DNA of 5,101 nt from Solirubrobacterales bacterium. GTDB lineage: Bacteria; Actinomycetota; Thermoleophilia; Solirubrobacterales; Solirubrobacteraceae. The stretch covers positions 1 to 5,101 of the forward strand of contig JACDAP010000125.1 in the NCBI GenBank assembly GCA_013695395.1, written 5' to 3'. Below the pieces are notes generated by a model. The model worked only from the letters and a program-made list of their open reading frames with translations, did not search any database and was not told where the DNA came from. Both the position numbers and the translations under genes were made by a program. Shown here piece after piece: positions 1 through 5,101 of the stretch (the first letter of the stretch is position 1; each line of letters opens with the position of its first letter).

Positions 1-636
1 GTCCGGAAGGCGCTCTCTCACGCGCAGGACGGCCGGGAGCGGGTCGACTGCGTCGGCGCTCGCCTCCCGGTGCTCCTGGGCCATCGCGAGCAGCTGCGTG
101 CTGGTGATCCCCTTGGTCGCCGGGTACTGCGCCACACCGGCGGCTTCCGCCGCGCCCACGTCGTCGGTGGTGCGAGCGTGCGCGTTGACCCGGAAGCGGT
201 TGCGGGCCTGGTACTTCCCGGCCAGCATCAGCCGCGTGCCCGGCGGATAGGCGCGCTGGAGCCAGGGCTGGTTGAAGAACGTCGCGGCCATGATCCCGGT
301 GGCGTCCGCCACGGTGGCCTCGACGAGCGGCTTCATCCCCCGGCGGCGGACGGGGCGGCTCGTGATCGAGCGCACCTCGACGACCACGGTGGCGACCTCG
401 TCGGGCACGAGCTCGCCGATCGTGCGGCCCTCCCCGGTGTCGCGCGGCAGATGGGCCATGAGCTCGCCGACCGTGGTGACCCCCAGCTGCGTGGCCGCCT
501 CAGCGACGGACTTCGGCTCCCACGCGAGCGGCTCCTCCCAGCGCGACGGGCGCGGCCAGCGCACCGGAGCGTCGCGCAGCGCCGCGGGGTCGAGCGGCTC
601 GGAGCTTGAGAAGGCGGTCGGCACGGGCGGGCCCAT
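1..636 (-). CDS. recG: ATP-dependent DNA helicase RecG, N-terminal part (partial, runs off the left edge)
   Basis: RecG is a cytoplasmic dsDNA translocase that regresses stalled replication forks and processes branched recombination intermediates. Translating the complement from the ATG at 636-634 gives 212 codons with no stop up to base 1, so only the N-terminal quarter to third of a usual 690-800 aa RecG is present; the helicase motor lies outside. Residues about 45-64 (AATQLGVTTVGELMAHLPR) match the helical entry of the family. Residues about 72-155 form the OB-fold wedge domain that grips branched DNA: RTIGELVPDEVATVVVEVRS, then VEATVADATG, FFNQPWL (120-126), PPGTRLMLAGK (131-141) and FRVNAH (148-153). 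Residues 171-181 (YPATKGITSTQ) match the conserved Y-P-x-T-x-G-[LI]-T linker. The usual G-V-G-P turn and the R-Y-x-D after HLP are replaced (W-E-P-K-S; R-D-T-G-E-G). The frame stays open upstream, but I saw no better ATG or GTG nearby and no Shine-Dalgarno. The family call is firm; the exact start is likely. Confidence 0.93.
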   Translation of the reverse strand, partial: MGPPVPTAFSSSEPLDPAALRDAPVRWPRPSRWEEPLAWEPKSVAEAATQLGVTTVGELMAHLPRDTGEGRTIGELVPDEVATVVVEVRSITSRPVRRRGMKPLVEATVADATGIMAATFFNQPWLQRAYPPGTRLMLAGKYQARNRFRVNAHARTTDDVGAAEAAGVAQYPATKGITSTQLLAMAQEHREASADAVDPLPAVLRVRERLPD

Positions 637-654
637 TCTGGCGCGTCGCGCGGC

Positions 655-674
655 GGGAGCGGCGCCGCACTCCC
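655..674. repeat. Near-perfect inverted repeat upstream of recG
   Basis: On the plus strand the arms are GGGAGCGGC and GCCGC-AC-TCCC, meeting at a GCGGCGCCGC core palindrome; the only break is a 2-base bulge (AC at 669-670). It lies about 19-38 bases upstream of the recG ATG. It could be an operator or a leader hairpin of recG, but in DNA this GC-rich such repeats also arise by chance. Confidence 0.35.
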
Positions 675-696
675 GAACCGGGCCGGATGGGACGTG

Positions 697-732
697 CGGC
701 GGATTGCCCTGCCACCGCGGGTCGATCCGCCG
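697..732. repeat. 8 bp inverted repeat with a 20-base spacer
   Basis: CGGCGGAT at 697-704 is exactly complementary to ATCCGCCG at 725-732, with 20 bases between. It sits near the middle of the recG/phosphatase divergent gap, where a repressor site would be useful. The arms include AT bases, so it is a little less likely to be compositional chance than pure G/C repeats, but no family of operators is recognised. Confidence 0.3.
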
Positions 733-805
733 AACGTGCGCCGCGGCAGCCAACCGTGTGTCCGCCGCGCGTTCGCCGCCCGCAGCGCGGGGGCAAGCTC
801 GACAC

Positions 806-2536
806 GTGCCCCGTCTGCTCATCGGCCCGCTCCTGCGCTACGTCTCGGACACCGAGGCGACGGTCTGGGTGGAGACCGACGCGCCCTGCACCGTCGAGAT
901 CCGCCTTCCCGACGCGGCGGCGAGCGCGACGGCCGACACCTTCTGCGTCGCCGGGCACCATTTCGGCCTGGTCGTCTGCGAGGGGCTGCCGTGCGGGCGC
1001 ACCCTCCCGTACACGACCCACCTGGACGGCGACCACGTCTGGCCGCAGGCCGACGACCCCCGTCCGCCGTGCGTGATCCGCACCCACGCCCGGACCGACG
1101 ACCCGGATGACCCGCCCGGCGGCTCCCTGGGCCGGGGAGGCGGGCAGCTGCAGCTCGCCTTCGGATCCTGCCGGGTGAGCGCGCCCCACGAGGAGCCCTA
1201 CACGCTCGCCAAGGACGAGGATCCCGAGGGTCGCGAGGTCGACGCGCTGCTCGCCCTGACCGAACGGATGCGGTCCCAGGCCCCCGAGCAGTGGCCGGAC
1301 CTGCTGCTGCTCCTCGGCGACCAGGTCTACGCCGATGAGGTCTCGCCGCGTACGGAGGAGCTCATCGAGCGCCGCCGGTCACCCGGCGAGGGGCCGCCGC
1401 GCGAGGAGGTCGCGGACTTCGAGGAGTACATGGCGCTCTATCAGGAGAGCTGGAGCGACCCGTCGCTGCGCTGGCTGATGTCCACGGTCGCCACGGCGAT
1501 GATCTTCGACGACCATGACGTGCACGACGACTGGAACACCTCCGAGGCCTGGCGGACGAGGATCCGGGCCAAGCCGTGGTGGGAGGAGCGGATCGTCGGC
1601 GCGTTCACGAGCTACTGGCTCTGCCAGCACCTCGGCAACCTCTCCCCCGCCGGGCTGCGCGCCGAGAAGCTGTTCTGCGCCCTGCAGCAGGACGACACGG
1701 ACGCCGATGAGCGGCTGGCCGTTTTCGCCCGGCAGGCCGACGAGGAGACCGCCTCGGCCCGCTGGAGCTTCCGGCGCGACCTCGGCCGGACCCGGCTGCT
1801 CGTGCTCGACTCCCGCGCCGGCCGCGTCCTGACCCCGGGTGCCCGCCAGATGATCTCCGACCGGGAGTTCGCCTGGATGCGGGAGAACGCCCGCGGCGAC
1901 TACGACCACCTGCTGATCGGCACCTCGGTCCCGTTCATGCTGGCCCCCGGCCTGCACCACTTCGAGGCGTTCAATGAGGCGCTCTGCGACGGTGCCTGGG
2001 GCCGCCCCGCCGCCTGGCTGGCCGAGAAGGTCCGCCAGGGGATCGACCTCGAGCACTGGCCGGCCTTCCAGGACTCGTTCACCGAGATGTCCCGGCTGAT
2101 CGAAGCGATCGCCCGCGGCGAGTACGGGTCCCCGCCGGCGACGATCACGTTCCTCTCCGGTGACGTCCACCACGCCTACCTGGCCGAGGCACGCCTGAGA
2201 TCCGGCCCGGTCGACACGCGGATCCTGCAGGCGGTCTGCTCACCGGTGCGCAACCCGCTGAGCGCGAACGAGCAACGCGCGCAGAAGCTCGGATCCAGTC
2301 GCGGGATGGCCGCGGCGACGCGGCGCCTGGCCCGCTGGGCGGGGGTCGGCGAGCCCAGGCTGTGGTGGTCGTTCGCGCAGCCCCCTACGTTCGACAACCA
2401 GATCGCCGAATGGAGCGTGGACGGCCGTTCGGCACGGCTGCGGATCGAGAGGACGCTCCCCGAGGACCGGGACGCGCCGAAGCTCCACGGCAGCCTGGAC
2501 CTGACCATCGAGCCCTCCTCGCCTATTCCGCGCTGA
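806..2536 (+). CDS. PhoD-like alkaline phosphatase/phosphodiesterase family metallophosphatase without signal peptide
   Basis: A 576 aa protein, GTG start at 806, TGA stop at 2534-2536. An N-terminal beta-rich domain (about 1-110, opening PRLLIGPLLRYVSDTEATVWVE) precedes a PhoD-type metallophosphatase domain. Visible metal-site motifs are AFGSCR (118-123, Cys122 at the position of the iron-ligand cysteine of PhoD), GDQVYADE (171-178), FDDHDVHDDWN (234-244) and SGDVHH (451-456). Characterised PhoD enzymes hydrolyse phosphomono- and diesters using Fe3+/Ca2+, and are Tat-exported. Here the protein begins directly in the N-terminal domain with no twin arginine, hydrophobic stretch or lipobox, so a cytoplasmic enzyme is inferred; its substrate is unknown. 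The frame is open back to 272, but that extension overlaps recG and looks like shadow translation, and family similarity starts at PRLLIGPLLRY. It is transcribed against its neighbours and overlaps the fakA 3' end by 14 bp. Family assignment is firm, function is not; it should not be called phoD proper. Confidence 0.93.
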   Translation: MPRLLIGPLLRYVSDTEATVWVETDAPCTVEIRLPDAAASATADTFCVAGHHFGLVVCEGLPCGRTLPYTTHLDGDHVWPQADDPRPPCVIRTHARTDDPDDPPGGSLGRGGGQLQLAFGSCRVSAPHEEPYTLAKDEDPEGREVDALLALTERMRSQAPEQWPDLLLLLGDQVYADEVSPRTEELIERRRSPGEGPPREEVADFEEYMALYQESWSDPSLRWLMSTVATAMIFDDHDVHDDWNTSEAWRTRIRAKPWWEERIVGAFTSYWLCQHLGNLSPAGLRAEKLFCALQQDDTDADERLAVFARQADEETASARWSFRRDLGRTRLLVLDSRAGRVLTPGARQMISDREFAWMRENARGDYDHLLIGTSVPFMLAPGLHHFEAFNEALCDGAWGRPAAWLAEKVRQGIDLEHWPAFQDSFTEMSRLIEAIARGEYGSPPATITFLSGDVHHAYLAEARLRSGPVDTRILQAVCSPVRNPLSANEQRAQKLGSSRGMAAATRRLARWAGVGEPRLWWSFAQPPTFDNQIAEWSVDGRSARLRIERTLPEDRDAPKLHGSLDLTIEPSSPIPR

Positions 2537-4166
2537 GCAGCCACCAGTAGGCGGGCTGGCCGCCCTCGGAGAGCTCGAGCTCGACCCCGTTGGCCATCGC
2601 CGCGACAGCCTCCTGGGTGAGCGGGGCGCCCTCGCCCGCGATGCAGGTGATGAGCTCGGAGCCCTCACCGAGCGCGTGCAGGACACTGCCCAGCGCCTGC
2701 TCGGGGCTGCCCCAGGCGACCAGTTCGTCCTCGACGAAGCCGATCGCGTCCCCCACCACGAACCGGCCTTCCTTGTCCTCACGGCCCGCGCGGGCCACGG
2801 CACCGGTGCGCAGGCCGGCGAGCGCCGCGCGCATCGCCCGCGCGTTCTGCTCGGCGGTGCGGCTCGCGGTCAGGCCGATCGCCGCGGCAAGACCCGCCTG
2901 CTGCGAGCGGGTCTCGAGCACGAGGACCTGCTTCTCGGAGAGCTCGGCCGCCCGCTCGGCGGCCATGAAGACGTTGCTCGAGTTCGGCAGCACGATGACC
3001 TCCTCGGCGGGTACCTGGTGGATGCCCGCAAGCAGCTCGTAGGTCGACGGGTTGAGCGTCGGCCCCCCGTCGAGCACCTGGGCGCCGAGCCCCTCGAAGA
3101 GCGCGCACATCCCGTCCCCGGAGGCGACGGCCAGGACGCCGGTGCCGGCAGTCGACGTAGGGGGCGCGGCCAGCCGGGCCTCCCGCTCGCTCACCTGCTC
3201 GTTCATGTCGGCGACGTCGAGGTGGGAGACGACGTGCGGCGGTTCGAACAGGCCGGTGGCGGCTTCCGGGTCGTCGGTGTGCACGTGGATCTTCAGGGTC
3301 GTCGCGTCCCCGACGACGAGGACCGAGTCGCCGATCGCCTCCAGCCGCTGGATGTAGTCGCCTGCGTCGAGCCCCGTGCCGATGGCCGCGAAGTTCGTGC
3401 AGTAGCGGTACGTGCTCGACTCGTGCTCGGGGTGGGAGACCCGGGCGGCGGCCGCGTGGCGCGGGATCTCCGGCCCGTCGGTGCCGCGCAACGCGGCGAC
3501 CACGCCCGCGAAGAGGATCGTGACCGCGTGGCCTCCCGCGTCGACGACGCCGGCCTCCTTGAGGACGGGCAGCAGCTCGGGGCCGCGGCGCACCGCCTCC
3601 TCCCCGGCCTCGATCGCGTGCTCGAGCACCTCGGCGATGAGGCGGTCCTGCAGCTCCGGATTCCACTCGCTGCCCAGCCGCGGGTTCTGCACCGCGGGCA
3701 GCTCCAGGGCGATCCGCTGGGCCATCTCCCGCATCACGGTGAGCATGGTCCCCTCGGCGGGCTGGCGGACGGAGTCGTAGGCGCGCTGGGCCGCCTTGGC
3801 CATCGCGGCGCCGATCATGATCGGGTCGATGAGCTCGCCGGGGCGGGAGACGAGCTCCTCGGCCGCCCCGCGGATCAGCTGGGAGAGGATGACGCCCGAG
3901 TTGCCGCGCGCACCGAGCAGCGCTGCCCGGGCGACAGACTCGGTGAGCTCGGAGCGGCCGACCTCGTCGAGGACCCGGTCGGGGTCGGCGAGCAGCCGGT
4001 CGATCTCCTCGAGCACGGCCCGTAGCGTCAGCGCCATGTTGTCGCCCGTGTCGCCGTCGGCGACCGGGAAGACGTTCAGGTCGTTGATCTCCTCGCGGCG
4101 CGAGTCGAGGTGGGTGAGCGCTCCGGCGACGACCTTCCGGAACCGGACGAGGCTTGGGTCCTGCAT
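2523..4166 (-). CDS. fakA: FakA/YloV-type kinase (DhaL/DAK2 domain fatty acid kinase catalytic subunit)
   Basis: A 547 aa protein, ATG at 4166-4164, TAG at 2525-2523; full length for FakA/YloV. FakA phosphorylates fatty acids bound to a FakB (DegV-family) partner, giving acyl-phosphate for phospholipid synthesis. Residues about 1-205 form the DhaL/DAK2 ATP-binding domain: NVFPVADGDTGDNM (31-44) holds the three Mg-binding aspartates D38, D40 and D43, followed by GARGNSGVILSQ (86-97), EGTMLTV (138-144) and VVDAGGHA (207-214). A middle domain has Cys256 (RYCTNF) and KIHVHTDDP with His294 and His296, a C...HxH set resembling the zinc site reported in staphylococcal FakA. From about 340 the C-terminal domain contains LPNSSNV (393-399) and ends YWWLLSAE. 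The usual DGDTGTNM reads DGDTGDNM here. It lies 30 bp after rpmB, so co-transcription is likely. No FakB or YloU-like gene is in the window, so fatty acid kinase activity follows from family only. Confidence 0.93.
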   Translation of the reverse strand: MQDPSLVRFRKVVAGALTHLDSRREEINDLNVFPVADGDTGDNMALTLRAVLEEIDRLLADPDRVLDEVGRSELTESVARAALLGARGNSGVILSQLIRGAAEELVSRPGELIDPIMIGAAMAKAAQRAYDSVRQPAEGTMLTVMREMAQRIALELPAVQNPRLGSEWNPELQDRLIAEVLEHAIEAGEEAVRRGPELLPVLKEAGVVDAGGHAVTILFAGVVAALRGTDGPEIPRHAAAARVSHPEHESSTYRYCTNFAAIGTGLDAGDYIQRLEAIGDSVLVVGDATTLKIHVHTDDPEAATGLFEPPHVVSHLDVADMNEQVSEREARLAAPPTSTAGTGVLAVASGDGMCALFEGLGAQVLDGGPTLNPSTYELLAGIHQVPAEEVIVLPNSSNVFMAAERAAELSEKQVLVLETRSQQAGLAAAIGLTASRTAEQNARAMRAALAGLRTGAVARAGREDKEGRFVVGDAIGFVEDELVAWGSPEQALGSVLHALGEGSELITCIAGEGAPLTQEAVAAMANGVELELSEGGQPAYWWLLSAE

Positions 4167-4176
4167 AGAGAGCGGG

Positions 4177-4198
4177 AACCCGGGGCGCGCCCCGGGTT
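4177..4198. repeat. Perfect 22 bp palindrome between rpmB and fakA
   Basis: The half-site AACCCGGGGCG is followed directly by its exact reverse complement CGCCCCGGGTT. As RNA from the minus strand it can form a 9 bp stem (AACCCGGGG/CCCCGGGUU) with a CGCG loop. It begins at the last two bases of the rpmB TAA and ends 10 bases before the fakA ATG. The following RNA is CCCGCUCUCU, pyrimidine-rich but no U-tract, so a classic intrinsic terminator is not supported. An attenuator, a processing site, a barrier to fakA initiation or a DNA-binding site are all possible. Confidence 0.6.
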
Positions 4199-4388
4199 AC
4201 AGCGCCTTGGTGACCTTGCCGGCCTTCAGGCAGCGGGTGCAGACGTTCACCCGGCGGGGCGCGGGGCCGACCATGATGCGGACCTTCTGCAGGTTCGCGT
4301 TGAAGCGCCGCTTGGTCGCAACCATCGAGTGGCTTCGGCTCTGGCCGAAGGCCGGGCCCTTCCCGCAACTGTGACAAACCTTGGCCAT
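4197..4388 (-). CDS. rpmB: Large ribosomal subunit protein bL28, zinc-ribbon (four-cysteine) form
   Basis: A 63 aa basic protein, ATG at 4388-4386 and TAA at 4199-4197, matching L28 over its whole length: [34 protein letters not shown] and a C-terminal [12 protein letters not shown]28 is a small protein of the 50S subunit needed for late assembly. Two CxxC pairs (C5/C8 and C50/C53) mark the zinc-binding version; many bacteria also carry a cysteine-free paralogue induced when zinc is scarce, not seen here. Placement upstream of fakA and recG agrees with the order in B. subtilis and mycobacteria. No Shine-Dalgarno precedes the start, and a TACACT element ends only 10 bases upstream of the ATG, suggesting a leaderless or very short-leader mRNA. 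There is little doubt about identity. Confidence 0.97.
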   Translation of the reverse strand: MAKVCHSCGKGPAFGQSRSHSMVATKRRFNANLQKVRIMVGPAPRRVNVCTRCLKAGKVTKAL

Positions 4389-4437
4389 GAGGCGGCGGAG
4401 TGTAGCGGCGCGCGCGATAGGGCACTCTTCCGGGTCG
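4389..4437. promoter_or_regulatory. 49 bp divergent gap between rpmB and the kinase gene
   Basis: Two genes diverge from this short gap, so both promoters must fit in it or extend into the opposite coding sequence. The rpmB side has the TACACT element. On the kinase side, TAGCGG and TAGGGC at about 4403-4408 and 4418-4423 are the only TA-containing candidates, and neither fits TANNNT. There is no Shine-Dalgarno before either ATG (the kinase is preceded by CACTCTTCCGGGTCG). Confidence 0.45.
4399..4404 (-). promoter_or_regulatory. rpmB: Candidate -10 element for rpmB
   Basis: The minus strand reads TACACT here, fitting the TANNNT core of housekeeping actinobacterial -10 elements. Ten bases separate it from the rpmB ATG, so transcription would begin within a few bases of the start codon. 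No convincing TTGACA-like -35 lies 16-18 bases upstream, which is common in actinobacteria but lowers confidence. Confidence 0.4.
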
Positions 4438-5101
4438 ATGTCCGCCGCCGCCCCTCCCAGCCTGCCCGAGCGCTACCGGCTCGTGCGCCACGTCGCCGAC
4501 GGCGGCATGGCGTCGGTCTGGGAGGCCACCGACGAGCTCCTGGGGCGCCGGGTCGCGGTCAAGGTGCTCGCTCCGGCGCTCGCCGCCGATGACGAGGCGC
4601 GCCGCCGCTTCACCCGGGAAGCCCGGGCGGCCGCGCGGCTCTCGACCCATCCGCACGTCGTGACCGTGTACGACGCGGGCGAGCACGACGGGCAGACGTA
4701 CCTCGTCATGGCGCTCTACCCCGGCGGCACCGTCGCCGACCGGCTCACCGACGGGCCGATCCCACAGGAGCAGGCGCTCGACTGGCTCGAGGACGCCGCC
4801 TCGGCACTCGACCTGGCGCACGCCGAGGGGGTCGTCCACCGGGACGTCAAGCCCGCGAACCTGCTGCTGGACGAGCGCGACCATGTCGCGGTCGGTGACT
4901 TCGGAATCGCCACCGCGGCCTGGGAGTCGGCGATGACCTCCACCGGGATGGTCCTGGGCACGCTCGCCTACCTCGCCCCCGAGCAGCGCTCCGGCGGAGC
5001 GGCGACCCCGGCGAGCGACCGGTACGCGCTGGGGCTTGTCGCCCGGCAGCTCCTGACCGGGGCCAAGCCGGGCGTCGAGCCGGAGCCCGGGCGCTCAGTC
5101 C
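4438..5101 (+). CDS. Bacterial Ser/Thr protein kinase (Hanks type), N-terminal part (partial, runs off the right edge)
   Basis: The 221 complete codons form most of a PknB-like kinase domain starting about residue 12 ([19 protein letters not shown]). Visible catalytic elements are the Gly-rich loop (19-27, with Ala20 where the first glycine is usual), VAVKVL with the ATP-anchoring Lys42, helix-C Glu61 ([11 protein letters not shown]), catalytic loop HRDVKPAN (134-141, Asp136, Lys138, Asn141), DFG (154-156), an activation segment with Thr167, Ser168 and Thr169 as possible phosphorylation sites, APE (180-182) and SDRYALG with Asp194 (193-199). All key residues are present, so an active kinase is predicted; such kinases phosphorylate proteins in cell division, wall synthesis or metabolism. 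The C-terminus, which would show any transmembrane helix or sensor repeats, is outside the window, so the class and substrate stay unknown. The ATG at 4438 is the natural start, just upstream of the domain. It diverges from rpmB and no functional link is evident. Confidence 0.95.
   Translation, partial: MSAAAPPSLPERYRLVRHVADGGMASVWEATDELLGRRVAVKVLAPALAADDEARRRFTREARAAARLSTHPHVVTVYDAGEHDGQTYLVMALYPGGTVADRLTDGPIPQEQALDWLEDAASALDLAHAEGVVHRDVKPANLLLDERDHVAVGDFGIATAAWESAMTSTGMVLGTLAYLAPEQRSGGAATPASDRYALGLVARQLLTGAKPGVEPEPGRSV

Larger units (their letters stand above)
637..805. promoter_or_regulatory. Divergent intergenic region between recG and the phosphatase gene
   Basis: These 169 bases separate two divergent starts and should hold the promoters of both genes. 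No TA dinucleotide occurs in the region, so no TANNNT-type -10 element exists on either strand, and I cannot place a promoter. Two GC-rich inverted repeats lie inside (655-674 and 697-732). Neither start is preceded by a Shine-Dalgarno; a GGGGG run near 788-792 is too far from the GTG at 806 to serve as a normal one. No small gene, tRNA or mobile element is visible. Confidence 0.5.

Noticed and set aside
675..760. GAAC...CGTG arrangements as possible extracytoplasmic-function sigma promoters
   Set aside because: The GAAC copies at 675 and 732 have spacings to CGT (about 14 and 19 bases) that do not fit the usual 16-17, and the -10 match is poor.
272..805. N-terminal extension of the phosphatase frame to an ATG at 272
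   Set aside because: It would overlap recG by over 360 bases in antisense, its translation has no domain character, and similarity to the PhoD-like family begins at the GTG at 806.
1379..2173. Minus-strand open frame of 264 codons opposite the phosphatase gene
   Set aside because: Shadow of the phosphatase coding sequence; composition is antisense-like and no domain is visible.
2571..2582. GAGCTCGAGCTC palindrome near the fakA 3' end
   Set aside because: It simply encodes the repeated Glu-Leu-Glu-Leu of the FakA C-terminus with preferred codons, and has no terminator-like U-tract.
2676..4025. Plus-strand open frame of 449 codons antisense to fakA
   Set aside because: It lies wholly inside fakA on the opposite strand with low-complexity composition and no recognisable motif; a by-product of high GC third positions.
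2779..4884. Very long minus-strand open frame (701 codons) across fakA, rpmB and the kinase start
   Set aside because: It is in a different frame from fakA and rpmB, is full of Arg/Gly/Pro/Ala runs typical of out-of-frame GC-rich translation, and runs antisense to the kinase gene. FakA and L28 have clear family motifs.
1..5101. A mobile element, CRISPR array, tRNA, defence island or other undescribed multi-gene system
   Set aside because: No transposase or integrase motifs, terminal repeats, regularly spaced repeats, tRNA-like folds or unknown gene clusters were seen; all five coding regions belong to known families.

Overview
The window is very GC-rich, with dense coding on both strands and G/C at almost every third codon position. 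This points to a high-GC actinobacterium. The RecG and PhoD-like N-termini and the rpmB-fakA-recG neighbourhood resemble my memory of Thermoleophilia (Solirubrobacterales), but that lineage is an inference and was not tested by any search.

Layout, left to right: (1) the N-terminal 212 codons of recG, minus strand, running off the left edge; (2) a 169 bp divergent intergenic region without any TA dinucleotide; (3) a complete plus-strand gene for a PhoD-like metallophosphatase with no signal peptide, 576 aa from a GTG start; (4) a complete minus-strand fakA-type gene (DhaL/DAK2-domain fatty acid kinase family, 547 aa), whose 3' end overlaps that of the phosphatase gene by 14 bp in convergent orientation; (5) a 30 bp gap holding a perfect 22 bp palindrome; (6) rpmB for the four-cysteine form of ribosomal protein L28, minus strand; (7) a 49 bp divergent gap; (8) the first 221 codons of a Ser/Thr protein kinase, plus strand, running off the right edge.

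How the genes fit together: rpmB, fakA and recG form a housekeeping neighbourhood known from other Gram-positive bacteria (B. subtilis has rpmB, yloU, yloV/fakA, sdaAB, sdaAA, recG in that order). rpmB and fakA probably share a minus-strand transcript. The phosphatase gene lies in the opposite direction between fakA and recG, so recG probably needs its own promoter, and the fakA and phosphatase transcripts collide at their 3' ends. The kinase diverges from rpmB across 49 bp.

None of the five start codons has a recognisable Shine-Dalgarno sequence. rpmB has a -10-like TACACT so close to its ATG that a leaderless transcript is plausible. I found no mobile element, CRISPR array, tRNA, rRNA, toxin-antitoxin or defence genes, and no sign of a new multi-gene system. 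The more interesting points are small-scale: the rpmB/fakA palindrome, the antisense phosphatase gene, the unusual start-codon contexts and the divergent RecG N-terminal motifs.
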